Below are positions 55,001 through 63,311 of a stretch of DNA of 64,000 nt, piece after piece. The position numbers were made by a program, and so were the translations under genes. The stretch covers positions 806,001-870,000 of the forward strand of contig CAWDKV010000004.1 in the NCBI GenBank assembly GCA_963803015.1, in the 5' to 3' direction. Below the pieces are notes generated by a model. It ran no database searches. It was given only the letters and a program-made list of their open reading frames with translations, and was not told the DNA's origin. This DNA is from Berkiella sp963803015 (GTDB lineage Bacteria > Pseudomonadota > Gammaproteobacteria > Berkiellales > Berkiellaceae). Position 1 is the stretch's first letter, and every line of letters starts with the position of its first letter.

Positions 55001-55486
55001 GTGTTTTTTTATGCAACCTCAAGCCGAGTTAAATTTAATCTACAAATTCATGCCTTTTCTGAATCAGGAAATCCTGCTTGGTTAGAGCAAATAGCCAAAT
55101 GGGTTGAAGAAAAATGGGGTTATATCCGAGGTTTCCCAGGAATAGCGTTTCGCACCGAAAAAATTGCTGCCATTCAGAATCATTTCTTTTGTGTTACTTA
55201 TGCAAATCAACTCATCGGTATGTTTGCCTTATTGGATTATCCCTCTGTAGGCAAAATCAAGGCAAAAGAGCTGATGTATGTTTACATTGACGAGAGTTTT
55301 AGAGGTTTTGGTATTGGTCGACAAATCATTGAAGAAGCTAAAAACAAATGCCGCGAGCAAGGCGCGCAGATGATAATATTAGATACACTAAACCCAAATT
55401 TAAATCATTTTTATGAAAACTGTGGCGCCAGTGTCGTGTGTGAGAGCACATTATTGGGTCATCCCACAAGTTTACTGCGGATTTAA
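55001..55486 (+). CDS. GNAT family N-acetyltransferase
   Basis: 161 aa from GTG at 55001 (SD AGGA). The GNAT acetyl-CoA loop is ESFRGFGIGRQIIEEA (about 99-114), preceded by the strand ELMYVYID and followed by MIILDTLNPNLNHFYENCGA, the usual C-terminal half. No substrate specificity can be read. It follows hemB by 42 bases and a GNAT gene fragment lies 36 bases downstream. The non-ATG start rests on the reading frame and SD only. Confidence 0.78.
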   Translation: MFFYATSSRVKFNLQIHAFSESGNPAWLEQIAKWVEEKWGYIRGFPGIAFRTEKIAAIQNHFFCVTYANQLIGMFALLDYPSVGKIKAKELMYVYIDESFRGFGIGRQIIEEAKNKCREQGAQMIILDTLNPNLNHFYENCGASVVCESTLLGHPTSLLRI

Positions 55487-55522
55487 TTCTCTTCGCGGGA
55501 AAGAGTCAAGAGGACAAATGAT

Positions 55523-55708
55523 ATGCTTGCCAATTATGCTAAAGACCCCTCTCTTTTTGAACGCGCAATCACGCTCATTGATAACGTGTTCCCAGGGATC
55601 AAAAAGGTCGCTATGGATGGCATCCAGTAGCATGCTTCCTGGCCCGAAGTCTCTTTGCCTTTTATCGTAGAAGAGAAAGGATGGGTGTTAACCCTTAACT
55701 ATTACTAA
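55523..55708 (+). pseudogene. Remnant of a second GNAT acetyltransferase gene
   Basis: From the ATG at 55523 (SD AGAGGA) the frame reads MLANYAKDPSLFERAITLID, then NVFPGIKKVAMDGIQ, TAG at 55628-55630, and in the same frame HASWPEVSLPFIVEEKGW, ending TAA at 55706. The sequence resembles the first 60 residues of longer GNAT proteins (FERA..LIDNVFPGIKK....ASWEE.S.PFIVEE). It has an internal stop and lacks the rest of the domain, and its end overlaps the stop of the minus-strand porin gene. Confidence 0.65.
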
Positions 55709-56834
55709 ATTTATAATACGCTTCAACAGCATAAGATTGTTGATCATGACTGACATTGATTCCATTGCGATCAAAAAATGAGTCAACGTTAGAAACGTCA
55801 TGTCTCGTTTCAAATCTTATCTCCACATTCTTAATCGGAGCAACACCAAGAGTGAGAGTGAGTTCTTTTAAGGTTTGCGCAACGCCTGTCCGATAGCCAT
55901 TTCTATCGTCAAATATTTCGCCTCGTAATGAAAGGCGCCAAGTATCATTAAATTTGTAATTGGCGTAAGTAGCGAGACCTTGCCATACTGCAGTAGCCGT
56001 ATCACCCATATTAATCAGAGCATTCCCTTGCGTGCCATAATCATAATTAGCTGAAAAACTTAAATGATCGTTTACAGTGTAGGTGGTGATTAAATCAATT
56101 AAATTACGCCATCCTTTTGGGCCAGTAGCCGTATGCGGTGTAATTCTTTCCTCGCCTGAATACCCCTGGGCAGAAAGAGATATCTTGTCACTAGGCGTAT
56201 AAGCTGTCCCCCATTCTATTGTCACACCTCGACTGTAATCTCGAATATTATCCCAACCATCATTCAAGCCTAAAATGAATTTCAATTTATCATTCCAAGC
56301 ATACGTACCGCGTATACCTGTATGCGTATCTGGAGTTTGCGCAAATAAAAGCCCACGTGAGAAATTAGTATCAGCAGTAGGATCAATCACTTCTACTCCT
56401 ACCAAGGTTACAAATTTTCCCGTTATCACCGTAATGGGCGCTTCGGCATATTGTAGGTAAATTTGTAATATATCAAAACCATTATTGCCTGTGCCTATAT
56501 TTGGATCATAGCCAAAAGAGGCTGTTGAAAGCGCATCTCTACCCCATATCACATTCAGCAAACCACCGAAGCCTTCTTCTGGCAGCTTTGACAAAGTGAG
56601 CGCAGCTTGTTGTAGAGTAAAGCCATCTTCCTCCAAATCAAAAACCCGATTGTAATCTCCACTTATAAATTGGTTACTTCTTACCAAATAATTATAAGAA
56701 CCATCAATATAGCCAGAGATTGTTATGCCACATAATTTCTCTTTTGATATAGCCTCATCAGCAAATGCACAAGCAGGTAGCAATAAACAAGCACTAAGGA
56801 CACAAACCATTTTCTCCACAACGTTCTCCAACAT
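55695..56834 (-). CDS. Outer-membrane beta-barrel porin (BBP2/OmpL-like)
   Basis: 379 aa from the ATG at 56834; the in-frame ATG at 56810 (MVCVLSACLLLPACAFA, SD GGAG) gives a cleaner signal peptide. The mature part is rich in alternating beta strands: ITISGYIDGSYNYLV, AALTLSKLPEEGFGGLLNVIWG, ITGKFVTLVGVEVIDPTADTNFSRGLLF, and ends with YAVEAYYKF-SNS. Its layout matches the putative beta-barrel porin-2 family. It would form a channel for small solutes. The 52-base gap to the beta-lactamase gene upstream makes one transcript possible. Confidence 0.8.
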   Translation of the reverse strand: MLENVVEKMVCVLSACLLLPACAFADEAISKEKLCGITISGYIDGSYNYLVRSNQFISGDYNRVFDLEEDGFTLQQAALTLSKLPEEGFGGLLNVIWGRDALSTASFGYDPNIGTGNNGFDILQIYLQYAEAPITVITGKFVTLVGVEVIDPTADTNFSRGLLFAQTPDTHTGIRGTYAWNDKLKFILGLNDGWDNIRDYSRGVTIEWGTAYTPSDKISLSAQGYSGEERITPHTATGPKGWRNLIDLITTYTVNDHLSFSANYDYGTQGNALINMGDTATAVWQGLATYANYKFNDTWRLSLRGEIFDDRNGYRTGVAQTLKELTLTLGVAPIKNVEIRFETRHDVSNVDSFFDRNGINVSHDQQSYAVEAYYKFSNS

Positions 56835-56886
56835 GATTTAGCTCAGTCCACCAAATAGAATGTGGCATTTTCGATCTGTGTTTAAG

Positions 56887-57681
56887 TTAAATCAACCGAA
56901 GCAATTTCTCTTTTGCACCTTCTTTTGCACGTTTGCCAGCTGGTGAATCGTAGACTGCATCGTCTTCAATATAATGCGAAAAGACAATTTTACGATCATT
57001 TTTTTCAATCCACCCGACAAACCAGCCTACTTGCCGCTCATCATTAAGAGAGCCATCTGCTTTGTTCTGATAACCTGTTCCTGTTTTACCATATAATTTC
57101 CAGCCATTTGATAAATCTTCAACATAAAGAAGTCGGCGCGTGTGTTCTTGTGCTTCTTTTGTGACGGGGAGTTTATTGTCAAGAAAATGATATAAAAATG
57201 AAACTTGTTCTAAGCCAGATATTTTAAGTGAGCTTGAAAGCCATGAATTGGTCAGACCATTATTTTTGCCTTTATCTCCTGATATATCTTGATTACCATA
57301 ATGAAATTTACTAACGTATTTTTTAAATCTATCGTATCCAAGTTCACTCGTCAGTACTTGTGAATACCAAATGCAGCTATTTTTTATCCACGATTCTGGA
57401 TTATGTGGTTGTTTCCATACTTCCAATATCACTCGGTGAGCATTTTGATATTCACTAGAATAAGGCCATTCAGGAAATCGCTCATCAATAAGAATTCCTT
57501 CATTATACCCCATTAAGCTAAGCGGGATTTTGAAAGTGGAACAAGGTGAGTGCCTTTTTGTGCAATTGCCTTCTTCTTTAAAGAAGGATCCTTTTTCATT
57601 GACGACAAAACATTTGGTTTCTGCAAAAACCTGCGTATTCAGTAATGCAGATACGACTAATAAAAAAATTGATCTTTTCAT
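56887..57681 (-). CDS. Class D (OXA-type) beta-lactamase
   Basis: 264 aa with signal peptide 1-20 (ending QVFA). Class D motifs: nucleophile Ser48 and Lys51 in CSTFKIP, Ser102-Cys-Ile104 in NSCIWYSQ at the SxV place (Ile for Val), YGN 128-130 in KFHYGNQDIS, Trp147 beside the active site, and KTG 199-201 in LYGKTGTGYQ. It would hydrolyse penicillins in the periplasm. Chromosomal OXA genes are known in Legionella relatives. AAAGG precedes the ATG. A VOC gene lies 21 bases upstream on the same strand and may be in the same transcript. Confidence 0.93.
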   Translation of the reverse strand: MKRSIFLLVVSALLNTQVFAETKCFVVNEKGSFFKEEGNCTKRHSPCSTFKIPLSLMGYNEGILIDERFPEWPYSSEYQNAHRVILEVWKQPHNPESWIKNSCIWYSQVLTSELGYDRFKKYVSKFHYGNQDISGDKGKNNGLTNSWLSSSLKISGLEQVSFLYHFLDNKLPVTKEAQEHTRRLLYVEDLSNGWKLYGKTGTGYQNKADGSLNDERQVGWFVGWIEKNDRKIVFSHYIEDDAVYDSPAGKRAKEGAKEKLLRLI

Positions 57682-57702
57682 AATGTAACCTTTACACAGA
57701 AG

Positions 57703-58290
57703 CTATTTTTGCTTTTCTTTCTTGGAAAATAATTGAGCAGCGCGTTTTTTCATCATAGCAGGAGAAACATCTTCTATGTGTGTTGAGATATACCACTTAT
57801 GGCCAAAAGGATCTTCTACACCGCCGGAGCGATCGCCATAAAACATATTTTCGATTGGTTTGTTAAGCTTAGCGCCAGCCGCAATCGCTTTCTTTACAAT
57901 ACCATCGACATCTTTGATATATAACAAAATACTGACCGCAGAGCCGCCATATGCCTGTGGGCTATGGGCACCCATTTGCGGACACTCATCGGCTAACATA
58001 ATTTTTGAGTCTCCAATTTTTAGCTCCGCATGAGCCACTTTTCCACCACTATGCTCCATCCGCATCACTTCTTTTGCTGCAAAGACTTTTTTATAAAAAG
58101 CGATAGCTTTGGCCGCATCCTTGACAATTAAATAAGGGGTGATGCTATGATAGCCTTTTGGTATGGCCAAAACCTTCTTTTTGGGCTTCACTGCGGCTTT
58201 TTCAGGCACTTTTTTCTTTGGTTTGAGGGGTGTCTTTTTTTTCAGGGAAGAGAGGGGGTTTTTCGTTTTGGTAAGTGTTTGCTTGGCCAT
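57703..58290 (-). CDS. VOC family protein (PhnB/glyoxalase-like) with Lys-rich N-terminus
   Basis: 195 aa from the ATG at 58290 (MAKQTLTKTKNPLSSL; SD AAGGAT). Residues 1-50 are extremely basic, almost all Lys, Pro and Ala (KKKTPLKPKKKVPEKA), and probably disordered or nucleic-acid binding. Residues about 52-175 form one VOC domain pair of the PhnB type: ITPYLIVKDAAKAIAFYKKVF, KIGDSKIMLADECP and GGVEDPFGHKWYISTHIED. The function of PhnB-like proteins is not settled. It precedes the OXA gene. Confidence 0.8.
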   Translation of the reverse strand: MAKQTLTKTKNPLSSLKKKTPLKPKKKVPEKAAVKPKKKVLAIPKGYHSITPYLIVKDAAKAIAFYKKVFAAKEVMRMEHSGGKVAHAELKIGDSKIMLADECPQMGAHSPQAYGGSAVSILLYIKDVDGIVKKAIAAGAKLNKPIENMFYGDRSGGVEDPFGHKWYISTHIEDVSPAMMKKRAAQLFSKKEKQK

Positions 58291-58442
58291 AATTTTATTT
58301 ATCCTTTTGTTTGATTTATACCCTTTCCAGATGAATTTTCGGCGTTGGATATATATGCTCACGTGCCTGATTGATTACTCAGTTGTGAGTTGCATAGCCA
58401 AGACATAAAATAGAAATAACACAATTATTAGAGGTATAGGAT

Positions 58443-59222
58443 ATGGGCAATCTGCCATCGATTACAACTACGTACATGCGTGCATTTGCTTTATATTTTA
58501 AATCCTATCTTCCCGTTTTGCCCTTCACCTTAATGGCGGTTATCCTAGCATTTTTTATCAATGAAATACTACCCATACCCATTGGCACAGCTCACCTCAA
58601 TGGAACACAATACGCTAATCTTGCTTTGCAATTGATCGTCTCTTTATTATTTTTCAGTTTAATTTTATACGGCTGTTATCTAAAGCAAAATAATTTAAAA
58701 TTTGACTATTTAGACATTTTCATTACAGTAATAAAACACTTAGCTAGCGTTGTATTATCTTTTATACTCATCATCTTACCTATGTTAATCTGCTTTTTTA
58801 TTAGTAGTGAACTCATAGGCCCTACTCCGCACCCCGGAGACCCTGTCAGTTCCGCAGCTGCTATTTATCTGATTGCTTTTTCTATCCTTATCCTTATTGT
58901 GGCCATTGCGACAATCATATTTGCCTGCTACTTCTATGTCTCAACTTTTGAGATAGTGGTTAAAGGCAAAGGCCCTATAGGAGGGCTCGTACGAAGCTGG
59001 CAATTGATTCGTGGCCATTGGTTTAAAACTTTTTTCATCTTGGTTCTATTTATTGTCCCTATCATGGTACTTAGTTTTATACTGGTTAGCCTCATTGGCA
59101 ATATCGCAGGGCCACTTATTAATTTGGTATTTTATCCTTTCGGCACATCGCTGATGGTTATCTTTCATGAGCAATTAGAAAAAAATTCACAAGCGGTGGT
59201 AAAAATTCCTGAAAAGAACTAA
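58443..59222 (+). CDS. Hypothetical multi-pass inner-membrane protein
   Basis: 259 aa with about six membrane helices (about 25-45, 62-82, 97-122, 140-170, 195-220, 222-240) and short loops; YciC-like membrane proteins have the same look. Motifs such as VRSWQLIRGHWFKTFFILVLF are common to this group, whose function is unknown. GAGGTATAGGAT precedes the ATG. Its last 36 bases overlap the convergent MFS gene. Confidence 0.65.
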   Translation: MGNLPSITTTYMRAFALYFKSYLPVLPFTLMAVILAFFINEILPIPIGTAHLNGTQYANLALQLIVSLLFFSLILYGCYLKQNNLKFDYLDIFITVIKHLASVVLSFILIILPMLICFFISSELIGPTPHPGDPVSSAAAIYLIAFSILILIVAIATIIFACYFYVSTFEIVVKGKGPIGGLVRSWQLIRGHWFKTFFILVLFIVPIMVLSFILVSLIGNIAGPLINLVFYPFGTSLMVIFHEQLEKNSQAVVKIPEKN

Positions 59223-60335
59223 GGACCCCATTATCGCAATAAACATAGTCACCCCTATTGGGGTGAATTGTCCATGATAAAAATAAGCTCCTCCCTCAAG
59301 CAGACATGCTGTTAGCATCAAGAGGATTGCCTGACTCAACCCAGCAGATCTCCCTTTTGTATTAGGTACAACGTTAAGCGATAAGGGATAGAGAATATTA
59401 ATCGGGAAAACAACGCCAACTGAGAAAATCACTAAAACCAGTGTAAGGATAATAGGTTGCTGGATCTGCAATATAACCATTGCGATAATTAAAATCGCAC
59501 TGAAAAAGCATATACCACTTCCAAAATAAAGACAGCGTTGTTGTCCAAATCTGTTAAGAACTTTGGGGCTAATCATGCAAACTAACGCAAAAGTTAAAGA
59601 AAGTGAACCTTGATAATATCCAAAGTGATTAAGAGAGATCCCCATACCTTCCATATATAAAATAGGCGCCATGCCCATAAATAACCAATAAGCGCCAGTT
59701 AATAGCGAGAGACTCAAAGTGAAGCGCAGAAACTTTTGTGAGGCCAATAGCGGCAAATATGCCTTAAGTGAAAGAGAGACCTTCGGATCTCCTTTCTTAT
59801 TTGGAATAGAGAAATAACTGCTCACTAAACACAACATCCCTAACCCTAAGAGGACAGCAAAATTCCCTCTCCAGCTAAAATAAAGATTAACAAAGCTCCC
59901 AATTAGCGGTGCAATGGCCATGGCAAGTGTTTTCACCCCATTTATCATACCCATGATTCCTGGTTGTTTTTCGGTGGAATAATCCTCTAACAGTACAGAA
60001 AAGGAAAGGATAGCTGGTGCGGCAATGCCTATTCCTTGCAGCATCCGACCTAAAACTAACAGAAAATAATTTGGCGCAATCACACAAACAAGACTGCCCA
60101 TAACAAAGATGAGCAATCCTGTTAAAAGGATATGCCGCCGATTATAGCGATCACCTAATGCGCCTGCGAATAAAGAGCATAAGCAAAACGCAGCAAAATT
60201 AACGCTCAATGTCATTTGTACCATAGCCGGTGAAAGCAAAAATACCCTTTGCAACTCTGGAAAACTGGGAATAAATAAATCCATCTCCATGCCACAAAGA
60301 ATTTGAATAAAAAGAACGGTAGCGAATTTGAACAT
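59187..60335 (-). CDS. MFS transporter (Bcr/CflA-like drug exporter)
   Basis: 382 aa, 12 membrane helices. FIPSFPELQRVFLLSPAMVQMTLS after the first helix and GALGDRYNRRHILLTG (motif A) followed by LGRMLQGIGIAAPAIL are typical of the DHA1/Bcr group. It likely exports drugs or metabolites by proton antiport. AGAGAG precedes the ATG. Tail-to-tail overlap of 36 bases with the preceding gene. Confidence 0.82.
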   Translation of the reverse strand: MFKFATVLFIQILCGMEMDLFIPSFPELQRVFLLSPAMVQMTLSVNFAAFCLCSLFAGALGDRYNRRHILLTGLLIFVMGSLVCVIAPNYFLLVLGRMLQGIGIAAPAILSFSVLLEDYSTEKQPGIMGMINGVKTLAMAIAPLIGSFVNLYFSWRGNFAVLLGLGMLCLVSSYFSIPNKKGDPKVSLSLKAYLPLLASQKFLRFTLSLSLLTGAYWLFMGMAPILYMEGMGISLNHFGYYQGSLSLTFALVCMISPKVLNRFGQQRCLYFGSGICFFSAILIIAMVILQIQQPIILTLVLVIFSVGVVFPINILYPLSLNVVPNTKGRSAGLSQAILLMLTACLLEGGAYFYHGQFTPIGVTMFIAIMGSLVLFRNFYHRL

Positions 60336-60696
60336 GCTAGTCTCTCTTGTTTATGCGCAGTGTTATATTGGTTAAAGAAATGTTGAATTGAAGCTGGATA
60401 TTGAAGAAGGGTTAGGACCTAAGTGCTAGAATATCTATATAGCATGAATTCTCATATTAATCCAGTAGCTAAAATCGTCAGTTAACCGTGCTTGTGTTAG
60501 ATAATGAGAATAATACTGTTTCATCAGAAGCAACCCGTGGTTGTTGATCCGTTTTTTCCACCCCTCTTATCGCGAAGCGAAAAAATCCCACTTTAAAAGT
60601 GGGATTCTTGTTCGCTTTGCTCACTTGATGATATTAAAGAAGTAAAAAATTAATATTCCAGTGTATTCCCACAGCAGCATAAGCAAGACTATTTAC
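60336..60696. other. Intergenic region between MFS and GNAT genes
   Basis: 361 bases with no credible gene. It holds the imperfect inverted pair TGCTA/TAGCA around 60424-60448 and, at 60570-60620, a hairpin that serves as terminator for the GNAT gene. An outer GCGAAGCGAA (60572-60581) pairs with TTCGCTTTGC (60611-60620) with one mismatch, so the whole block is a long palindrome. Nothing else recognised. Confidence 0.45.
60580..60606 (-). terminator. Intrinsic terminator of the GNAT gene
   Basis: On the minus strand, AATCCCACT, loop, AGTGGGATT (9-bp stem, 60584-60606) is followed by six T (60585-60580). It lies about 90 bases downstream of the stop at 60697. Confidence 0.75.
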
Positions 60697-61218
60697 TCAA
60701 AATAACAATGCCATACAAATTAAATTCTCATACTTGTCATCAACCCAAACTGCATTACGTTTTATTCCCTCAACCACAAAACCTAATTTTTCATAAAGTG
60801 CAATTGCAGGCTTATTCTCTTCACGTACAGTAAGCTCTATTCGGGTCAACCCTCTAGATTTAGCTTTATTAAGAGCAGTATGCATCAGTGCTTCGCCAAT
60901 ACCTTGTCCGCGGTATGTTGCAATCACACCTAACCCTAACACGCCAGAATGGGCATAAACTGGTCGATGCAAGGATGTGATATCACACCAACCAACGACC
61001 GAACCTTCATGTAACGCAACGAAATGCGGCCAGCCTTCACGCAGATTTTCCAGCACAAAATCACGTGACATTTCAAAGGGAGGGCCCTCCAAAAAAGCTA
61101 AGTATTTACGTTCCCTGGATACGCTATCGACAGCAGCGCAAAACCCTGCAATATCATTCTCTGAGATGGGAGCAATTTGAAAATCTACGCTATGGCTTAT
61201 TTTCTCTTTATTCATCAT
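60697..61218 (-). CDS. GNAT family N-acetyltransferase
   Basis: 173 aa. The acetyl-CoA motif GLGVIATYRGQGIGEALMHTALNKAK (about 98-120) is followed by RIELTVREENKPAIALYEKLGFVVEG, the RimI/PhnO-like ending. Substrate unknown; such enzymes acetylate ribosomal proteins, polyamines or antibiotics. GAGGCAAAA precedes the ATG (two adjacent ATGs). A strong intrinsic terminator follows; the gene is divergent from the thiamine operon. Confidence 0.88.
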   Translation of the reverse strand: MMNKEKISHSVDFQIAPISENDIAGFCAAVDSVSRERKYLAFLEGPPFEMSRDFVLENLREGWPHFVALHEGSVVGWCDITSLHRPVYAHSGVLGLGVIATYRGQGIGEALMHTALNKAKSRGLTRIELTVREENKPAIALYEKLGFVVEGIKRNAVWVDDKYENLICMALLF

Positions 61219-61362
61219 TTTTGCCTCATTAGTCTAGCTATATCTTAATGACACTATCATTAATTAATTTACCAAAGCAACTAAAAATTAGCACGTTCGT
61301 CTTATTTTAATTTTCTTCAGGCTATTTACAGAGGTTATATTTTAAGATTACACTTCTTTCAG

Positions 61363-61447
61363 CTCTCGGGGTGCACATTTTTGTGCTGAGATGATCCATG
61401 ATCGAACCCGCTGAACCTGCACTGATTAATATCTGCGGAGGGAAGAG
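61363..61447 (+). promoter_or_regulatory. TPP riboswitch (THI element)
   Basis: The conserved core parts appear in order: CTCTCGGGGTGC (61363-61374), GTGCTGAGATGA (61383-61394), ACCCGCTGAACCTG (61406-61419), and AATATCTGCGGAGGGAA (61428-61444), with P1 closed by CTCT and AGAG. It lies 127 bases before thi5, leaving room for an expression platform (61448-61573); no terminator stem was assigned with confidence. Binding of thiamine diphosphate would turn the operon off. Confidence 0.93.
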
Positions 61448-61573
61448 ATATGTTAACACATACTACCATTTGTTTTTCTACACTTTACTATTCATCACAT
61501 TTGCCCCCTAAGCCTTCGTAAGAATTTGCTTTAACGAATTTAACTCGTTTAAACATTCTATGAGGAGACCCTT

Positions 61574-62479
61574 ATGCGGGTGTCATTTCTATTAAATTGG
61601 TATTTAAATCCATACCATGCTCCTATTGTTGTCGCTAAAGAAATGGGATTTTATAAAGAATCTGGCATTGATTTAGCCTTACTTGAACCAACCGATCCTA
61701 GTGACGTCACCGAAATCATTGGCCGAGGTGAAATTCCGCTCGGCTTAAAGGCGATGGTCCATTGTTATGCAGCAAGAGGGCGCGGGCTTGCCATAAAAGC
61801 CTTGGGCACGTTGTTGGATGAACCTCCTACGGGTCTTATTTCCATCAAATCTAAAGAAATCAATAATCTTGATGATCTACGCGGTAAGCGGCTGGGCTAT
61901 ATCGGAAAATTCGGCAAAGTCATGATTGATAGATTAGCCAAAGAGGGAGGGATGCATGAAAATGAATATAGCACTGTACGTGTTGGCATGGATGCTGCGC
62001 ACGCTATCTTAAGCGATCAAGTCGATGCAGCGATTGGTCTGTCCTGCTTTCAGCAATTAGAAGTGGAAGCTTCTGGAGTGGAAAGTCAATTACTGCGAAT
62101 TGATCAATTAGCTAATTTAGGGTGTTGTTGCTTTTGCTCTATTTTATTCATTACTCATGAAAAATTCTTAGAAACAGAAAAAGATCTATTCTCGCAATTC
62201 ATGCAAGCTACAATGAAAGGGTTACTCTTAACCAGAGAAGCACCTGAAGAGGCTTTTAGAATTTTGAGTAAATTTGATCCCCATCTCAATACGCCTTTAT
62301 TTAAGAAAATATTCACCCATTCCTTACCATTTTTTTCTCGTGATTTATTTAATAATGAACGAGATTGGGGCAAAGTGGGAAAATATGCGCATAAATTAGG
62401 CATTGTCGGTGAAGATGTCCACCCACAAGCCTGTTACACCAACGAATTTATCCCTCAATCCACCTTAACTAGCGTATAA
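61574..62479 (+). CDS. thi5: Thi5-type HMP-P synthase (NMT1 family)
   Basis: 301 aa, no signal peptide, so not an ABC binding protein despite the periplasmic-binding fold. Marks of the yeast Thi5 enzyme are complete: Lys59 and His63 (LKAMVH), equal to the Lys62/His66 pair that carries PLP and donates the His imidazole, and the iron-site motif CCCFC at 184-188. Thi5 makes the thiamine pyrimidine (HMP-P) from PLP and its own His in a single turnover. A bacterial Thi5 is known from Legionella pneumophila. SD GAGGAG. It follows the TPP riboswitch; thi4 starts 18 bases later. Confidence 0.9.
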   Translation: MRVSFLLNWYLNPYHAPIVVAKEMGFYKESGIDLALLEPTDPSDVTEIIGRGEIPLGLKAMVHCYAARGRGLAIKALGTLLDEPPTGLISIKSKEINNLDDLRGKRLGYIGKFGKVMIDRLAKEGGMHENEYSTVRVGMDAAHAILSDQVDAAIGLSCFQQLEVEASGVESQLLRIDQLANLGCCCFCSILFITHEKFLETEKDLFSQFMQATMKGLLLTREAPEEAFRILSKFDPHLNTPLFKKIFTHSLPFFSRDLFNNERDWGKVGKYAHKLGIVGEDVHPQACYTNEFIPQSTLTSV

Positions 62480-62497
62480 CAAATTAGGAGCAGTTTC

Positions 62498-63304
62498 ATG
62501 TTCGCAGCAATTGATGAAAAGACTATCAGTAGAGCTATTATTAGTGAATATTACGCTCACCTTAACGATGCCGTAGAATCAGATGTGATCATAGCAGGGG
62601 CAGGTCCTGCCGGTTTAGTAGCGGGCAGGATTTTAGCTAAAAAGGGGTACTCCGTCACCATTATAGAAAGAAATAACTATTTAGGGGGTGGTATGTGGAT
62701 TGGTGGCTATTTAATGAACAAAGTCACCTTTAGAGCACCCGCGAATCGGATTTTAGATGAATTAGATATTCCTTATAAAATCTATCAAGAAGGGCTATTT
62801 GTTGCTGACTCGCCCTTCTTTGCTTCAGGTCTCATTCGTGGGGCTTGTGAGGCGGGAGTGCGCTTTTTAAATATGACCATCATTGAAGATGTCATGGTTA
62901 AAAATAAAAAGTTAGCCGGACTTGTTATCAACTGGACGCCGGTCACCATGCTTCCTAAAATGATCACATGCCTCGATCCTATCATTATTGAAGGAAAAAT
63001 CATTATTGATGCAACCGGGCATGATGCAGCAATCTGTAGTCTTTTAGGCAAAAGAAATTTATTAAGTCCGAAAGGAATGGGGCCATTATGGGTTGAAAAT
63101 TCTGAAAAGAGTATCGTAGAGCATACTAGAGAAATTTTCCCTAATTTGGTTATCGCTGGCATGGCCGTTTCTGAAAATGATGGCCTACCTCGAATGGGGC
63201 CAACTTTTGGTGGCATGTTACTGTCTGGAGAAGAAGCAGGCCTGGTAGCAGCTTCCTTACTTGAAAAAAAAGTAACCAAGATTGATGTGCCTGTTACAAA
63301 CTAG
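62498..63304 (+). CDS. thi4: Thi4-family thiazole synthase with a Cys at the sulfur-donor position
   Basis: 268 aa. The FAD/NAD-type loop GAGPAG (34-39) is followed by YLGGGMWIGG, FVADSPFFASGL and DATGHDAAI (171-179), all Thi4 marks. At the sulfur-donor place the sequence is ITCLDP with Cys158, the alignment equivalent of yeast Cys205 (CMDP), where the methanogen sulfide-dependent type has His (HVDP). This predicts a suicide enzyme using its own Cys sulfur, with NAD and glycine, to form the ADP-thiazole. SD AGGAG. thiE follows 7 bases downstream. Confidence 0.9.
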   Translation: MFAAIDEKTISRAIISEYYAHLNDAVESDVIIAGAGPAGLVAGRILAKKGYSVTIIERNNYLGGGMWIGGYLMNKVTFRAPANRILDELDIPYKIYQEGLFVADSPFFASGLIRGACEAGVRFLNMTIIEDVMVKNKKLAGLVINWTPVTMLPKMITCLDPIIIEGKIIIDATGHDAAICSLLGKRNLLSPKGMGPLWVENSEKSIVEHTREIFPNLVIAGMAVSENDGLPRMGPTFGGMLLSGEEAGLVAASLLEKKVTKIDVPVTN

Positions 63305-63311
63305 GCAGGAC

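Noticed and set aside
55413..55670. 85-aa frame overlapping the end of the GNAT gene
   Set aside because: It is out of frame with both the GNAT gene and the recognisable GNAT remnant, and has no family resemblance.
61574..62479. ABC transporter thiamine-precursor binding protein (ThiY)
   Set aside because: No signal peptide and no ABC partner; the Lys/His pair and CCCFC motif fit the Thi5 enzyme.
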